DNA of 64,000 bases from Coprococcus comes ATCC 27758 (GTDB lineage Bacteria > Bacillota > Clostridia > Lachnospirales > Lachnospiraceae): contig NZ_CP102277.1 of assembly GCF_025149785.1 (NCBI RefSeq), positions 1,922,001-1,986,000 of the forward strand. Reading direction: 5' to 3'. Below are positions 44,329-54,661 of this stretch, piece after piece. A model generated the notes under the pieces. It was not told the DNA's origin, ran no database searches, and saw nothing but the letters and a program-made list of their open reading frames with translations. The position numbers and the translations under genes are program-made. The first letter of the stretch is position 1. The number at the start of each line of letters is the position of its first letter.

Positions 44329-46329
44329 ATGAAAAGCAAATACAAACACATTTTCGAGCCATTTACCATCAAACATATGACGGTCAAGAACCGTATCGTC
44401 ATGACTCCAATGGGAACCAACTACGGTGAACAGAATGGTGAAATGAGTTTTCTTCATATCAATTATTACGAGCAGCGTGCAAAAGGCGGTACAGGACTTC
44501 TCATCGTAGAGAACGCCAGCGTTGATTCTCCACAGGGATCTAACGGAACCACACAGCTTCGTATCGATCAGGATAACTACATTCCAAGACTTTTCAAACT
44601 TTGCGAAACAGTACACAAACATGGATCCTGCATTGCAATCCAGATCAATCATGCCGGTGCTTCTGCACAGTCAGCACGTATCAATATGCAGCCGGTTTCT
44701 GCTTCTGATGTTCCTTCAAAAGCAGGCGGTGAAATCCCGCGTCCACTGGAAAAAGATGAAATCATGCATATTGTAAAAAAATACGGTGAAGCCGCAAAAC
44801 GTGCTCAGATCGCAGGGTTTGACGCTGTAGAAATCCACGCAGGACATTCTTACCTTATAAGCCAGTTCCTTTCACCTCTTACAAATAAGAGAACAGACGA
44901 ATTCGGCGGATCTTTGGAAAACCGTGCAAGACTTGCAAAACTTGTTATTGAAGAAGTTAGAAGACAGGTTGGACCATTCTTCCCTATCTTTGTTCGTATC
45001 AGTGCGGATGAATTTATGGAAGGCGGAAATACTTTGGATGACTGTCTTGATTACCTTCAGTACTTCCAGGAAGAAGTTGACGTATTCGACGTATCTGCCG
45101 GTCTGAACGGATCCATTCAGTACCAGATTGATGCCAATTACCTTCCGGATGGATGGCGTTCTTATATGGCAAAAGCTGTAAAAGAACGTTACGGCAAACC
45201 ATGTATGACAATGGGTAACATCCGTAACCCACAGGTTGCCGAAGATATTCTTGCAAGAGGCGATGCTGACCTGATCGGTATGGGACGTGGACTGATCGCT
45301 GATCCGGAATGGGTAAATAAAGTAGAATTCGGTGATGAATGTGATATCCGTAAATGTATTTCTTGTAACATCGGATGTGCAGGACACCGTATCGGAATCA
45401 ACCGTCCGATCCGTTGTACTGTTAACCCGTCTGTAAATGGCGGCGAAAATTACAAAAAGCAGAAAATCAACAAGCCTTGCAACGTTGTTGTGATCGGTGG
45501 TGGTACTGCCGGACTGGAAGCTGCATGTACAGCTGCCGAGGTTGGATGCACTACTTTCCTGATCGAGAAGAAACCGGAACTCGGCGGACTTGCCGCCCTG
45601 ATCTCCAAGATCCCGGATAAGAAGAGACTTGCTGACTTCCCGAACTATCTGATCCATCGCGCAAGCAAGCTGAAAAACCTGTTCATCTTCAAGAACACGG
45701 AAGCTACGATTGAAATGATCAGAAGCATGAACCCGAACATTATTGTAAATGCTACCGGTTCTAATCCGCTCCTTCCACCGATCAAGGGCCTTCATGAGAA
45801 TATTGACAAAGAGGGCGGAAAAGTTTCTTCTATTACAAATATGATCAACCATGTTATGGAATATCCAGAAGATCTGAAAGGCAAAAAAGTCGTTGTTATC
45901 GGTGGCGGTGCCGTAGGTCTTGACGTAGTAGAATTCTTTGCTCCACGTGGTGCTGATGTAAGCATTGTGGAAATGATGCCGGTAATCGGTAACGGAATTG
46001 ATCCGGTATCCAAAGTCGGAACCTTTGCACTGATGGATAAATATGGTGTAAAACAGTGTCCGAATACTGCTCTTCTTGAAGTTAAAGCAGATTCCTTCCT
46101 TGTTAAAACGCCAGAAGGAAATGAAGAAGAAATGCTATTTGATTATGGATTTGTATGTCTTGGTATGAGAGCAAACGCTCCGATCCTCGATGCAGTCCGT
46201 AAAGAATTCGAAGATGAAGATGTTGAAATCATGAACATCGGTGACAGTGTACGTGCCCGCCGTATCATCGAAGGTACAGAAGAAGGACGTAATATCCTGA
46301 ATGTTCTTGCCAAACATGACTACTTATAA
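44329..46329 (+). CDS. 2-enoate reductase-type FMN/FAD/Fe-S oxidoreductase
   Basis: A 666-residue flavoprotein of the old-yellow-enzyme, 2-enoate reductase, BaiCD group. The N-terminal FMN barrel has VMTPMGTNYG, IQINHAGASA and the active-site HAGHSYLISQFLSP. A 4Fe-4S motif, CISCNIGCAG plus a fourth cysteine in IRCTVNP, is near residues 342-365. The C-terminal half has an FAD fold (VVVIGGGTAGLEAAC) and an NADH fold (VVVIGGGAVGLDVVE). Such enzymes reduce C=C bonds conjugated to a carboxylate or carbonyl with NADH. Shikimate and 3-dehydroshikimate contain that bond. GGAGGAAT precedes the ATG. Confidence 0.9.
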   Translation: MKSKYKHIFEPFTIKHMTVKNRIVMTPMGTNYGEQNGEMSFLHINYYEQRAKGGTGLLIVENASVDSPQGSNGTTQLRIDQDNYIPRLFKLCETVHKHGSCIAIQINHAGASAQSARINMQPVSASDVPSKAGGEIPRPLEKDEIMHIVKKYGEAAKRAQIAGFDAVEIHAGHSYLISQFLSPLTNKRTDEFGGSLENRARLAKLVIEEVRRQVGPFFPIFVRISADEFMEGGNTLDDCLDYLQYFQEEVDVFDVSAGLNGSIQYQIDANYLPDGWRSYMAKAVKERYGKPCMTMGNIRNPQVAEDILARGDADLIGMGRGLIADPEWVNKVEFGDECDIRKCISCNIGCAGHRIGINRPIRCTVNPSVNGGENYKKQKINKPCNVVVIGGGTAGLEAACTAAEVGCTTFLIEKKPELGGLAALISKIPDKKRLADFPNYLIHRASKLKNLFIFKNTEATIEMIRSMNPNIIVNATGSNPLLPPIKGLHENIDKEGGKVSSITNMINHVMEYPEDLKGKKVVVIGGGAVGLDVVEFFAPRGADVSIVEMMPVIGNGIDPVSKVGTFALMDKYGVKQCPNTALLEVKADSFLVKTPEGNEEEMLFDYGFVCLGMRANAPILDAVRKEFEDEDVEIMNIGDSVRARRIIEGTEEGRNILNVLAKHDYL

Positions 46330-46359
46330 GATTTTGTAAATATAATATTCCCCCTGATG

Positions 46360-46390
46360 TCCCCCGGTTCTCGTTATGAGAACCGGGGGG
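46360..46390 (+). terminator. Ene-reductase terminator
   Basis: A 12-bp stem CCCCCGGTTCTC / GAGAACCGGGGG with a 5-nt loop, followed by ATTTCTATTT, 31 bp after the stop. Confidence 0.8.
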
Positions 46391-46412
46391 ATTTCTATTT
46401 ACTTTACTAAAA

Positions 46413-46542
46413 AGAATGTGCCAAGGCACATTTTCGCGCCGAGCGCAGTCGCTTGCGACATTCTTCATCTTCGTGCGAGTGCACATCTTTGGCACGCAGT
46501 GCCTTTTATTTGATAGGAAGTTCCTTCGGAATTTCCTATCAA
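46413..46542. repeat. Compact cluster of nested palindromes
   Basis: Successive inverted repeats: TGTGCC/GGCACA at 46417-46430, GTCGC/GCGAC at 46448-46459, AAGAATGT pairing with ACATTCTT across them, and GATAGGAAGTTCC / GGAATTTCCTATC with flanking T and A tracts. It lies between convergent genes. It may be a mobile palindromic repeat or a folded 3' UTR. Confidence 0.55.
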
Positions 46543-46554
46543 AAAATGCCCTGC

Positions 46555-47070
46555 CTACTTGCAGGACATTCTCTTTTCGTTCTCTTTTTTATAGAAATGT
46601 AATACAATCTTCTCCAGATATCTTTTCAGCACAATCTGGATCTCTTCTTTTGGATTGATCGGCTTCACCAGAATACTCTTCATCCCGGTACGCTTCGCTC
46701 CCCACACATCCGTAAAAAGCTGATCTCCGATAAATACAGTGTTTCCTCTGTCCGTTTGCATCAGCTCCATGGCTTTTATATAATTCTTCGTGGAAGGCTT
46801 ATGCGCGTTAAACACATACTTGCTCTGCACCTTTTCGGCAAAAGGCTTTACACGTGGTTCCTGGTTATTGGAAATCAGGCATGTATCAAACCCGATGCTG
46901 CGCAGCCTGTCAAAAAGACAGATTGCTCTCTCATCTGCCGGTGCTCCATGCGGAACCAGCGTATTGTCAATGTCAAATACCAGTCCACGACAGCCTTCCC
47001 GATACATTTTTTCAAAATCCAGTACATAAGTGGACGCTACATATTCGTCCGGATAAAAGGTCTTAAACAT
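46555..47070 (-). CDS. YqeG-family HAD phosphatase
   Basis: A 171-residue HAD hydrolase. Motif I is LVFDIDNTLVPHG, motif II SNN, motif III lysine in HKPSTKNYIKA and motif IV FIGDQLFTDVWGA. The phosphatase residues are complete. Firmicutes homologues (YqeG) usually sit near shikimate-pathway or ribosome-assembly genes; the substrate is uncertain. ATG at 47070 overlaps the end of the upstream kinase gene by 8 bp, so they are coupled. Confidence 0.85.
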   Translation of the reverse strand: MFKTFYPDEYVASTYVLDFEKMYREGCRGLVFDIDNTLVPHGAPADERAICLFDRLRSIGFDTCLISNNQEPRVKPFAEKVQSKYVFNAHKPSTKNYIKAMELMQTDRGNTVFIGDQLFTDVWGAKRTGMKSILVKPINPKEEIQIVLKRYLEKIVLHFYKKENEKRMSCK

Positions 47071-47854
47071 GATTCTCATCCATTTCCAGAAGCTTCTGAA
47101 TCAGATCTTCACAGATCTGCAGAACCGTCTTGTTATCTGTATCTACAACGATATCTGCAGCCGCCTCGTATTTTTCTCTTCTTGCTTCCATCAGCTGCTC
47201 GATATATTCTACATTCTTGTGTCCATTGAGCAGCGGTCTGTCGTCACTGTCTTTTACACGGTCAAGAATGGTCTGTGGATGTGCAGTAAGGAGTACTACA
47301 CGACCATTTTTCTTCATCTCTGCGACATTGCGTTCACGCATTGCCACACCACCACCACAGGAAATGATCACATTCTTCTTCTCCTGCATCTCGATCAGAA
47401 GATTGGTTTCCATATTACGGAAGTATTCCTCCCCATAGGTTTCAAAAATATCGGAAATACTCATGCCTTCGCGTTCTGCAATCAGCTGGTCCATCTCAAC
47501 CACTTCCATGGCAAACATGGTGCTAAGATAATCAGAGATCGTACTTTTTCCAGCTCCCATAAACCCGATCAGGACAATGTTGTAATCAAAAAGCTTTCTA
47601 GCCTGGATCTTCTTACTGTTGCGCTGGATACGCTCAAATACATCATAAATCTCGTCTCTGTGCTTATCATTGTGAAGGCTGAACATCAGTCTCTTCTTCT
47701 GCTTTTCTTCCTGTTCCGGCTGCAGGATCGGCATACCATACTCTTCTTTGTATGCCATGATCTTTTCAATGATCGCATATCTTTCTTTTAATGCCTCTGT
47801 GATCTTCGCATCACAGTTTGCAAGCTCTTCACGGTATAATTCCAAATCGTTCAT
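47063..47854 (-). CDS. aroK: Chorismate mutase-shikimate kinase fusion
   Basis: A 263-residue bifunctional-looking protein. Residues 1-85 form an all-helical chorismate mutase type II (AroQ) domain: LYREELANCDAKITEALKER then IIEKIMAYKEEYG. Residues about 92-260 form shikimate kinase with P-loop LIGFMGAGKST, MDQLIAEREGMSISDIF, SCGGGVAMR and RPLLNGH. It phosphorylates shikimate and may rearrange chorismate to prephenate. It shares an operon with YqeG. Confidence 0.9.
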   Translation of the reverse strand: MNDLELYREELANCDAKITEALKERYAIIEKIMAYKEEYGMPILQPEQEEKQKKRLMFSLHNDKHRDEIYDVFERIQRNSKKIQARKLFDYNIVLIGFMGAGKSTISDYLSTMFAMEVVEMDQLIAEREGMSISDIFETYGEEYFRNMETNLLIEMQEKKNVIISCGGGVAMRERNVAEMKKNGRVVLLTAHPQTILDRVKDSDDRPLLNGHKNVEYIEQLMEARREKYEAAADIVVDTDNKTVLQICEDLIQKLLEMDENHV

Positions 47855-47920
47855 CTATCAATTCCTCGTTTCTCACTCTACTGCTTTCCGGGTGCCTTCA
47901 ATTGCCCGTTGTATTAAAAC

Positions 47921-47950
47921 ATTATAGCAGACACTTTGGAAGTGAATCAA
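47921..47950 (-). promoter_or_regulatory. Promoter of the aroK fusion gene
   Basis: TTGATT and a perfect TATAAT are separated by 18 bp. It overlaps the 3' region of the amidase gene upstream by a few bases only outside its stop. Confidence 0.6.
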
Positions 47951-47960
47951 TAGATATTTT

Positions 47961-48689
47961 TTATTTTGCGTTATCCAGGACCGCTTTTACATCACTTTTA
48001 AACTGCTTCCAGGCATCTTCATTTTCGACAAAGTATTTCGGACAGATTTTCCCTGTAATATCATAATGTCGGATCACATCTTCTTCTGTCAGCGAAAACT
48101 TTTCACACAGCCATGCTGTAAGTTGTACCATGCTCTTATAAGTTGCCTCGTTGAACTTTCCGGTCTCATCCGGATGACAGCACTCAATGGACACCGTATC
48201 AAAATTCCGTGTATTGGACGCATATGCAACCTCCCAGGTTGGTACGCACTGTACGATTTCCCCGTCCAGTCCTACTACAAAATTACTGCTTGCCTGCGTA
48301 ATGTGACTGTCCTTCAGTCCCTCAAAATAGTCTCTGTTCTCCATCGCTGTCGAACCAGGATTGGCAGTGTAATGAATGACTATTCCGGTAATCTCATTGG
48401 TTGAAAGTCCCGGTCTTGAATATTCATTCACAGTTAACAGTTCTACATCAATATCCGGCTTTTGGGCACTGATCACTTCATCAGAAAGCTCACTGTATGC
48501 TCTCTGTGCAAAGATTCCTCTTCCACTGATCTTCATAATAGAAAGTGCAAGAAGCAGTGTGATCAGGATCGTACTTCCCACCTTTATATAACGGCTCATT
48601 CTGCGCCTCTTATTCGCCTCATAATAGCTTTTTCCATCGCCACCCCTGTACAGGTTGGCTCTGGTGTTTTTCTTCTTTCTTCGGTTCAT
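47961..48689 (-). CDS. N-acetylmuramoyl-L-alanine amidase, membrane-anchored
   Basis: A 242-residue peptidoglycan amidase. A basic N-terminus and one signal-anchor helix (about residues 36-52) are followed by an Amidase_2 domain. Zinc ligands are seen in GIVIHYTANPG, VIRHYDITGKICPKYF with its histidine and cysteine, and the catalytic VSIECCHPDE. It cleaves the MurNAc-L-Ala bond outside the membrane. Confidence 0.9.
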   Translation of the reverse strand: MNRRKKKNTRANLYRGGDGKSYYEANKRRRMSRYIKVGSTILITLLLALSIMKISGRGIFAQRAYSELSDEVISAQKPDIDVELLTVNEYSRPGLSTNEITGIVIHYTANPGSTAMENRDYFEGLKDSHITQASSNFVVGLDGEIVQCVPTWEVAYASNTRNFDTVSIECCHPDETGKFNEATYKSMVQLTAWLCEKFSLTEEDVIRHYDITGKICPKYFVENEDAWKQFKSDVKAVLDNAK

Positions 48690-48905
48690 TTCGTCATCTC
48701 AATCTTTTGTGTTTTTTGCAAATTTTCTGTTGGAATCCCAACTATATCCAGACTATCATAAAATGGTGAGAAATTGTTGAAAAAATTATTATTTTTTTAT
48801 TAAGGTAGTCGGAAGGGGACGTGTACCCCTCCGAAAAAACAATTGCCGCTGGATTCAGTTGACTGTTGAAGGTTTGGGTGAAGTTTGAAAATAGTTGGAT
48901 AATGT

Positions 48906-48950
48906 AAGAGAGAAGAATCGTCTCTCTTACGGAAATGATTCTTCTCTCTT
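48906..48950 (-). terminator. guaB terminator with competing hairpins
   Basis: A perfect 14-bp stem AAGAGAGAAGAATC / GATTCTTCTCTCTT sits 16 bp after guaB. Its loop holds CTCTCTTAC, which could instead pair with GTAAGAGAG at 48904. The two pairings exclude each other. Confidence 0.75.
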
Positions 48951-48965
48951 GATTAATTTTATATC

Positions 48966-50456
<1,491 letters not shown>

Positions 50457-50465
50457 TTATCTGCT

Positions 50466-50495
50466 ATGATAACGCATAAATCTATGCTATGTCAA
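50466..50495 (-). promoter_or_regulatory. guaB promoter
   Basis: A perfect TTGACA and TATCAT are separated by 18 bp, about 45 bp ahead of the start. The spacer contains the palindromic GCATAGATTTATGC. Confidence 0.7.
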
Positions 50496-50627
50496 GTCCT
50501 TTATCGAGTACATTCGTCCGTCCGTGACAATCACATTTCTACAGATCACTGATAATTTTACGTAACCGTCTTTCTGGATGCAATTGTACCCCGGAACCTG
50601 CAAGCTTTTCTGCACGTCTTTCGGGAA

Positions 50628-51119
50628 TTATTTGCAAAATACTTTTCTTGGTGCCAGCATCTTCAGTCCTTCACAAACTGCCTTATTTGGCTCAAAAATA
50701 ATTTTTTTCTTTTCCCCGTTATTTACAACGATCAGCTCATATGTATCTGCCCCCGGCATACCTGAACTGTAATCGGTTCCTTTCAGCCCTTGATAAGGTC
50801 TGAGTTCCGGCGAACCGGAAGGTGCCATCATCTCAAGATCCGTCATCTCCATGGAAAACATATTTTTCCGACGGGATTTTGCCATAATCTTATCAATATC
50901 AAGACTCCCATTCACAAATAAATACTCATATTCAACATCCATACTCCGGAACAAAAAAACATCCAGTGCGATCATGATCACCGGACCAATTATTCCGAAT
51001 GGGATCATAAATATAAGTACGACCGACAGAACAGTAAGTATGATAAGTATTGCTTTGATCAGCGTCGTCGAAGATGCTTTCTGCCTCTTCACCAGCTGTT
51101 CTGTGTAAAAATCACCCAT
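50628..51119 (-). CDS. DUF6106 family membrane protein
   Basis: A 163-residue protein beginning MGDFYTEQLVKRQ. Two adjacent membrane helices (about residues 21-55) are followed by a cytoplasmic domain with EYEYLFVNGSLDIDKIM and RKNMFSMEMTDLEMMAP. This matches the DUF6106 pattern found throughout Lachnospiraceae. The function is unknown. TTGGAGG precedes the ATG. Confidence 0.8.
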   Translation of the reverse strand: MGDFYTEQLVKRQKASSTTLIKAILIILTVLSVVLIFMIPFGIIGPVIMIALDVFLFRSMDVEYEYLFVNGSLDIDKIMAKSRRKNMFSMEMTDLEMMAPSGSPELRPYQGLKGTDYSSGMPGADTYELIVVNNGEKKKIIFEPNKAVCEGLKMLAPRKVFCK

Positions 51120-51173
51120 ATCCTAACCTCCAAATTTATATATTAGAACTATTGTAACACTTTTATAATAAAA

Positions 51174-51201
51174 AGAAAACTCCTCTTCTGAGGAGTTTTC
51201 T
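51174..51201 (-). terminator. groESL terminator
   Basis: A 12-bp stem AGAAAACTCCTC / GAGGAGTTTTCT with a TTCT loop, followed by TTTTATT on the minus strand, 19 bp after groEL. Confidence 0.9.
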
Positions 51202-51219
51202 AAAAATCATATTTTTAGC

Positions 51220-52864
<1,645 letters not shown>

Positions 52865-52928
52865 TAAAAATAAAATTCTGTTCTGATCTGAAAATCTGAT
52901 TTTTATCTGTATATGATATCCTGCCGGA

Positions 52929-53213
52929 TTATCTGATCACTGCAAGAATATCATTCTGTTTTACAATGATGTATTCTTCATCATCGAGTTCTACTTCTGT
53001 ACCTGCATATTTGGAATAGATAACTTTATCACCTACTGAAACATTCATCGTAACTTCTTTTCCATCAACAACTCCGCCAGGTCCTACAGCAACAACTTCT
53101 GCCTGCTGTGGTTTTTCCTTTGACTGTCCAGGAAGTACGATTCCTGATTTGGTAGTCTCCTCTGCAACTAACTGTTTTAATACAACTCTGTCAGCTAATG
53201 GTTCTAATTTCAT
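52929..53213 (-). CDS. groES: Co-chaperonin GroES
   Basis: A 94-residue lid of the GroEL chamber. It begins MKLEPLADRVVLKQL and has the mobile-loop segment ETTKSGIVLPG. ATG at 53213 follows GGAGGAATT; upstream in-frame codons cover the CIRCE leader and are not coding. Confidence 0.96.
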   Translation of the reverse strand: MKLEPLADRVVLKQLVAEETTKSGIVLPGQSKEKPQQAEVVAVGPGGVVDGKEVTMNVSVGDKVIYSKYAGTEVELDDEEYIIVKQNDILAVIR

Positions 53214-53238
53214 TATAATTCCTCCTAACTCTATCTTG

Positions 53239-53265
53239 TTAGCACTCAATAAAATCGAGTGCTAA
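53239..53265 (-). promoter_or_regulatory. CIRCE operator (HrcA site)
   Basis: A perfect CIRCE inverted repeat, TTAGCACTC-N9-GAGTGCTAA, lies in the leader between the promoter and groES. It is bound by the heat-shock repressor HrcA, which is encoded outside this window. Confidence 0.97.
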
Positions 53266-53280
53266 AAACTTTCTAGGTAT

Positions 53281-53309
53281 AAGATAGCACTCTCTTTCTT
53301 TTTTGTCAA
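53281..53309 (-). promoter_or_regulatory. groESL promoter
   Basis: A perfect TTGACA and TATCTT are separated by 17 bp, with the CIRCE element at about +10 to +35. Confidence 0.8.
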
Positions 53310-53331
53310 CATTCGATTTTGAATTTTATAA

Positions 53332-53637
53332 TTACTTTAGATTTATTTCATAAAATCCATTCGTCACCTGCAGGACCAGAATCATACCTGCACGGTTCTC
53401 ATAACGCTCCTTTATCATCCCTGTACACACAGTCTCACAAGTGATCGTCCGGATCCGGCATTCATATACTGCATCCAGTGAAATATCAGAAAGACTGCCT
53501 GATCGCAGGATCAGATGTACCTGCTCCATCTCCTTCTGATATTCTATGACTGTTGCCTCATAAATATTCTCATCTTTTTCCTTATCTTCTTTCAGATACT
53601 GTACCATCGTAAGTACAGCTTTATCTCCATCATACAT
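53332..53637 (-). CDS. Hypothetical protein, possible PilZ-like fold
   Basis: A 101-residue protein with a beta-rich pattern (ENIYEATVIEYQ, VHLILRSGSLSDISLDAVYEC, MILVLQVTNGFYEI, read as separate segments). The layout resembles a short PilZ or flagellar-brake barrel, but the RxxxR and D/NxSxxG motifs of c-di-GMP binders are not clear. GGAGAG precedes the ATG. It lies between codY and groES in the same direction. Confidence 0.55.
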   Translation of the reverse strand: MYDGDKAVLTMVQYLKEDKEKDENIYEATVIEYQKEMEQVHLILRSGSLSDISLDAVYECRIRTITCETVCTGMIKERYENRAGMILVLQVTNGFYEINLK

Positions 53638-53683
53638 GCTCTCTTCTCTCCTTTTTACAAATATAATTCCCCGTTAAAGAAAA

Positions 53684-53707
53684 GGGCATCAGATTTGTCT
53701 GATACCC
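53684..53707 (-). terminator. codY terminator
   Basis: GGG-ATCAGA / TCTGAT-CCC with one internal mismatch, followed by TTTTCTTT on the minus strand, 18 bp after codY. Confidence 0.7.
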
Positions 53708-53724
53708 CTCTTTTACTTTTATCC

Positions 53725-54507
53725 TTAATTCATTTTTTCTTTTTTGATCTTATCCAGTTCTTTGAACACGTAATCATTCACAACCTTGATGTAAGTTCCT
53801 TTCATACCGGATGAACGGGATTCGATCACACCCGCACTCTCAAATTTGCGGAGTGCATTGACAATTACAGAACGGGTGATTCCCACACGGTCTGCAATCT
53901 TGCTTGCCACCAGAATCCCTTCCATTCCGTTAAGTTCATCAAAAATATGGATGATTGCTTCCAGCTCAGAGAAAGAAAGGGTGCTGATCGCAGATTGTAC
54001 GATCTGTTCTTTTCTGGTCTCTTCTGCACTCTCTTCATTAACAGAGCGGAGCATCTCAAGTCCCACGACAGTGGTTCCGTACTCACTCAAAATGATGTCA
54101 TCAATTTCGTACATGGACTCTTTTCTGTATAAAAACAAAGTTCCAAGTCTCTCTCCTGCAATGTTGATCGGAGTAATGATCGCCTGATATCCCTGGGATA
54201 CATCAGCTGTAAATCCAAGTGTCTGCAGATTAACATTCTCTTTTGTGGAAAGAATACTTAGAAGACGTTCATTTAACATCGGATCAATATGTTCTCCCAC
54301 TTCGTCCTGCAAAAGCTCATGGATCTCCGGGACTCCTTCGCATGTGCTGACACCGAGTACCTTTCCTTTCTTACTGACTACCAGTACATTCGATGCCAGA
54401 ATCTCTGTCAGAACTTCACAGATATCTGTAAACACAACTTTGCTTGAATTATTATTGTGCAACAGTTTGTTAATTTTTCTTGTTTTATCCAATAGTTGTA
54501 CGCTCAT
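53725..54507 (-). CDS. codY: GTP- and BCAA-sensing transcriptional repressor CodY
   Basis: A 260-residue global nutrient regulator. The N-terminal GAF domain binds branched-chain amino acids; VSQGYQAIITPI and ERLGTLFLYR are visible. The C-terminal winged helix has the very conserved ASKIADRVGITRSVIVNALR, then SSGMKGTYIKV. The start at 54507 has GGAGG at 5 nt. It lies next to topA, dprA and comM, an arrangement conserved in Firmicutes. Confidence 0.96.
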   Translation of the reverse strand: MSVQLLDKTRKINKLLHNNNSSKVVFTDICEVLTEILASNVLVVSKKGKVLGVSTCEGVPEIHELLQDEVGEHIDPMLNERLLSILSTKENVNLQTLGFTADVSQGYQAIITPINIAGERLGTLFLYRKESMYEIDDIILSEYGTTVVGLEMLRSVNEESAEETRKEQIVQSAISTLSFSELEAIIHIFDELNGMEGILVASKIADRVGITRSVIVNALRKFESAGVIESRSSGMKGTYIKVVNDYVFKELDKIKKEKMN

Positions 54508-54661
54508 ATCTGCCTCCATATATTTTTATTAAAAATGTGCGTTTCCGGTCGCATTTTTCATGAATATGAAATATTGTTGAAATTATGCACACAAATTAGT
54601 CAAAAAAATGTGTACACAAATATATTATCATACAATTCTGAATAGTTCAATGAAATTTGAT

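Noticed and set aside
44872-45852. A 326-codon open frame on the minus strand inside the ene-reductase gene
   Set aside because: It lies wholly antisense to a well-conserved flavoprotein and its translation has no recognisable domain. It is a codon-bias shadow.
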